This document shows positions 62,330-64,000 of a DNA stretch of 64,000 nt, one piece after another (the first letter of the stretch is position 1; every line of letters begins with the position of its first letter). A model generated the notes under the pieces. That model saw only the letters and a program-made list of their open reading frames with translations, did no database searches and was not told where the DNA came from. Source of the DNA: JAGNXB01 sp942490895 (GTDB taxonomy: Bacteria; Bacteroidota; Bacteroidia; Chitinophagales; Saprospiraceae); NCBI GenBank assembly GCA_942490895.1, contig CALNZC010000066.1, positions 62,001 through 126,000 on the forward strand, in the 5' to 3' direction. The position numbers and the translations under genes were made by a program.

Positions 62330-62986
62330 ATGACCGAACCGAACTACGCTACATCTCTGGCAAAGGCTCTGCTGCAAATTAATGCAATCCGCCTCAGTCC
62401 ACAAAAACCATTTACTTGGGCCTCCGGCCTAAAGTCTCCCGTCTATTGTGATAATCGCCTCCTCCTCTCCTATCCTGATTTGCGACAAATTGCCATTGAT
62501 GGCCTGGTGCAGATCGCGAAGGAGTATGGCAATTTGGATACTATAGCCGGAGTTGCCACTGCTGGCATTCCGCACGGAATGCTCCTGGCAGATCGACTGG
62601 GCCTGCCCTTCATCTATGTCCGCAGCAAGCCGAAAGAACATGGCAAAGGCAACCAGATCGAGGGTGCCTTTACCGCCGGCCAAAAGGTCCTGGTTATTGA
62701 AGACCTGATCAGCACAGGTGGCAGCTCTCTCCAGGCAGTAACCGCTTTACAAGACAGCGGGCTTATCGTACATGCCGTCGCTGCCCTTTTTACCTATGGA
62801 TTTCCGGAATCTGAACAGCGATTTGCCGAGGCATCCATACCTCTTCGGACAATCAGTACATATACGACGGCCCTTGAGGTCTCTCAAAATATGGGGCAAA
62901 TCACTGCTGCGGATGCAGAACTGATGGCCACCTGGTATCAGGATCCACGCAAGTGGTCCGACAAATTCCTTCATCAGCCTGTCTAG
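62330..62986 (+). CDS. pyrE: Orotate phosphoribosyltransferase
   Basis: The ATG at 62330 gives 218 residues; the longer frame from 62216 runs through the divergent NUDIX gene. Signatures are TWASGLKSPVYCDNR, the flexible loop RSKPKEHGKGNQIEG and the PRPP site VLVIEDLISTGGSSL. It makes orotidine monophosphate in pyrimidine synthesis. Confidence 0.95.
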   Translation: MTEPNYATSLAKALLQINAIRLSPQKPFTWASGLKSPVYCDNRLLLSYPDLRQIAIDGLVQIAKEYGNLDTIAGVATAGIPHGMLLADRLGLPFIYVRSKPKEHGKGNQIEGAFTAGQKVLVIEDLISTGGSSLQAVTALQDSGLIVHAVAALFTYGFPESEQRFAEASIPLRTISTYTTALEVSQNMGQITAADAELMATWYQDPRKWSDKFLHQPV

Positions 62987-63052
62987 CTTACAGACAGCCC
63001 AATCAACTTTTTTTCGCTAATTGCGTACATCAGCTAGAACGTGACAACACCT

Positions 63053-64000
63053 ATGAAAATTCTGAATAAAGCATCTGAAGCCTTTTTGCAAAAATACCTG
63101 GACAACCATGCTCCTACTGGATATGAATCCTCTGGGCAAAAGATCTGGTTGGAGTATCTCAAGCCTTACGTAGATGAGGTACATCTGGATAATTATGGTT
63201 CCGCTTATGGAATCATCAATCCCGGTCAGGACTTTCGGGTTGTGATCGAGGCCCATGCCGACGAGATCTCCTGGTTTGTCAATTACATTACCGAAGACGG
63301 GTTTATCAATGTCGTGCGAAATGGTGGATCAGACCACCAGATCGCCCCATCCATGCGTGTGCATATCCACACCAAGGAAGGGATAGTAAACGGAGTTTTT
63401 GGATGGCCCGCCATCCATTTGCGCAAAGGAAAGGACGCCAATCTCGCCCCGTCCATGGAGAATATTTTTGTGGATATCGGGGCAAAAAACAAGGAGGAAG
63501 TCCTGAAAAAAGGCATCCACGTCGGCTGCGTCATCACCTTTGAAGACAATATGACGACTCTGAATGGTCGATTTATCGTCGGACGAGCATTGGATAATCG
63601 CATTGGCGGTTTCTGTATCGCCCAGGTAGCTCGCCTCCTGAAAGAGCAAAAGATCAAACTTCCCTACTCGCTCTATATCGTCAATGCGGTTCAAGAAGAA
63701 GTGGGTCTCCGGGGTGCGGAGATGGTGGCTCGGACTATTGCTCCACATGCTGCGATTGTTACGGATGTCACCCATGATACCTTTACTCCATTGGTCAACA
63801 AGACCATCAATGGGGAGATCAAGTGTGGTGACGGCCCAACCATCACTTATGCCCCTGCCGTTCACAATACCCTTCGCGACCTCATCATTGAAACCGCCGA
63901 GGAAAATAAGATCCCTTTCCAACGAGAAGCATCATCCCGGTCGACCGGTACAGATACAGACGCCTTCGCCTATTCAAATGGTGGCGTACCTGCATCTTTA
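63053..64000 (+). CDS. M42 family aminopeptidase/glucanase-like, 3' truncated by the window end
   Basis: The frame from ATG 63053 is open to the end of the window (316 codons). It has the M42 metal and catalytic motifs: EAHADEISWFV, VGRALDNRIGG, AVQEEVGLRGAEM and VTDVTHDTFTP. These enzymes are dinuclear metallo-aminopeptidases (the FrvX/YsdC group). The C-terminal part, with the last metal histidine, lies beyond the window. Preceded by pyrE on the same strand, 66 bases away. Confidence 0.93.
   Translation, partial: MKILNKASEAFLQKYLDNHAPTGYESSGQKIWLEYLKPYVDEVHLDNYGSAYGIINPGQDFRVVIEAHADEISWFVNYITEDGFINVVRNGGSDHQIAPSMRVHIHTKEGIVNGVFGWPAIHLRKGKDANLAPSMENIFVDIGAKNKEEVLKKGIHVGCVITFEDNMTTLNGRFIVGRALDNRIGGFCIAQVARLLKEQKIKLPYSLYIVNAVQEEVGLRGAEMVARTIAPHAAIVTDVTHDTFTPLVNKTINGEIKCGDGPTITYAPAVHNTLRDLIIETAEENKIPFQREASSRSTGTDTDAFAYSNGGVPASL

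Overview
This 64 kb window is a chromosomal segment of a Bacteroidota bacterium, most likely from the Saprospiria/Saprospiraceae side of the phylum (the family is an inference from overall gene content). The evidence is direct. There are proteins with type IX secretion (T9SS) C-terminal sorting domains of both types, two PorP/SprF membrane proteins, DUF4249 lipoproteins next to a TonB receptor, ECF sigma/FecR regulation, and repeated promoter cores of the form TAnnTTTG, often with a TTTG-like box about 19 bases upstream. Purine-rich ribosome binding sites are mostly absent. I see no phage, insertion sequence, CRISPR array or rRNA. There is one tRNA gene (His).

Layout. 1-4.6 kb (+): the end of a giant HYR-type adhesin with a T9SS type B domain, a PorP/SprF protein and an OmpA/SPOR protein. 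4.7-12.1 kb (-): one co-oriented operon of copper P-type ATPase, ECF sigma factor, FecR anti-sigma, STN-TonB receptor and DUF4249 lipoprotein. 12.3-19.8 kb: tRNA-His, a methyltransferase, a tandem CbxX-type AAA protein, an acidic small protein, a subtilase, then DUF721 and recF. 19.8-24.4 kb (+): pyruvate dehydrogenase E1 alpha, a TPR membrane protein, then ribH (with an apparent frameshift), an MBL-fold hydrolase and a cystathionine-gamma-synthase-like enzyme. 24.4-33.7 kb (mostly -): rimO, TrmH-like methylase, a GT-C-like membrane protein, pyrG, dnaK and a second DUF4249 lipoprotein. 33.8-37.2 kb (+): panB, mltG, tilS. 37.2-50.2 kb: a PD40/SPOR protein, a 1456-residue secreted subtilase with GEVED and fibronectin-type repeats, and a second adhesin-PorP-OmpA cassette on the minus strand. 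50.3-53.6 kb (-): UbiA prenyltransferase, DUF1573 lipoprotein and a PolX-type HhH/PHP protein. 53.8-58 kb (+): an unrecognised 521-residue protein, an HsdR-N nuclease-fold protein and the threonine-degradation pair tdh-kbl, facing aspartate kinase (-). 59.4-64 kb: a degenerate McrB-like AAA protein, a small secreted protein that is nearly all beta-sandwich tail, a NUDIX hydrolase, pyrE and a truncated M42 peptidase.

Working together. The two adhesin-PorP-OmpA cassettes, the sorted subtilase and the PD40/SPOR protein belong to cell-surface, gliding or adhesion biology exported through T9SS. The copper-ATPase/sigma/FecR/TonB operon looks like a surface-signalled metal system in which efflux and outer-membrane uptake are co-transcribed. 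Most of the rest is housekeeping. The best leads for something under-described are the copper-ATPase/ECF operon, the McrB-like AAA protein with altered catalytic motifs, the unknown 521-residue protein coupled to an HsdR-N protein, and the free-standing T9SS-tail-like secreted protein.
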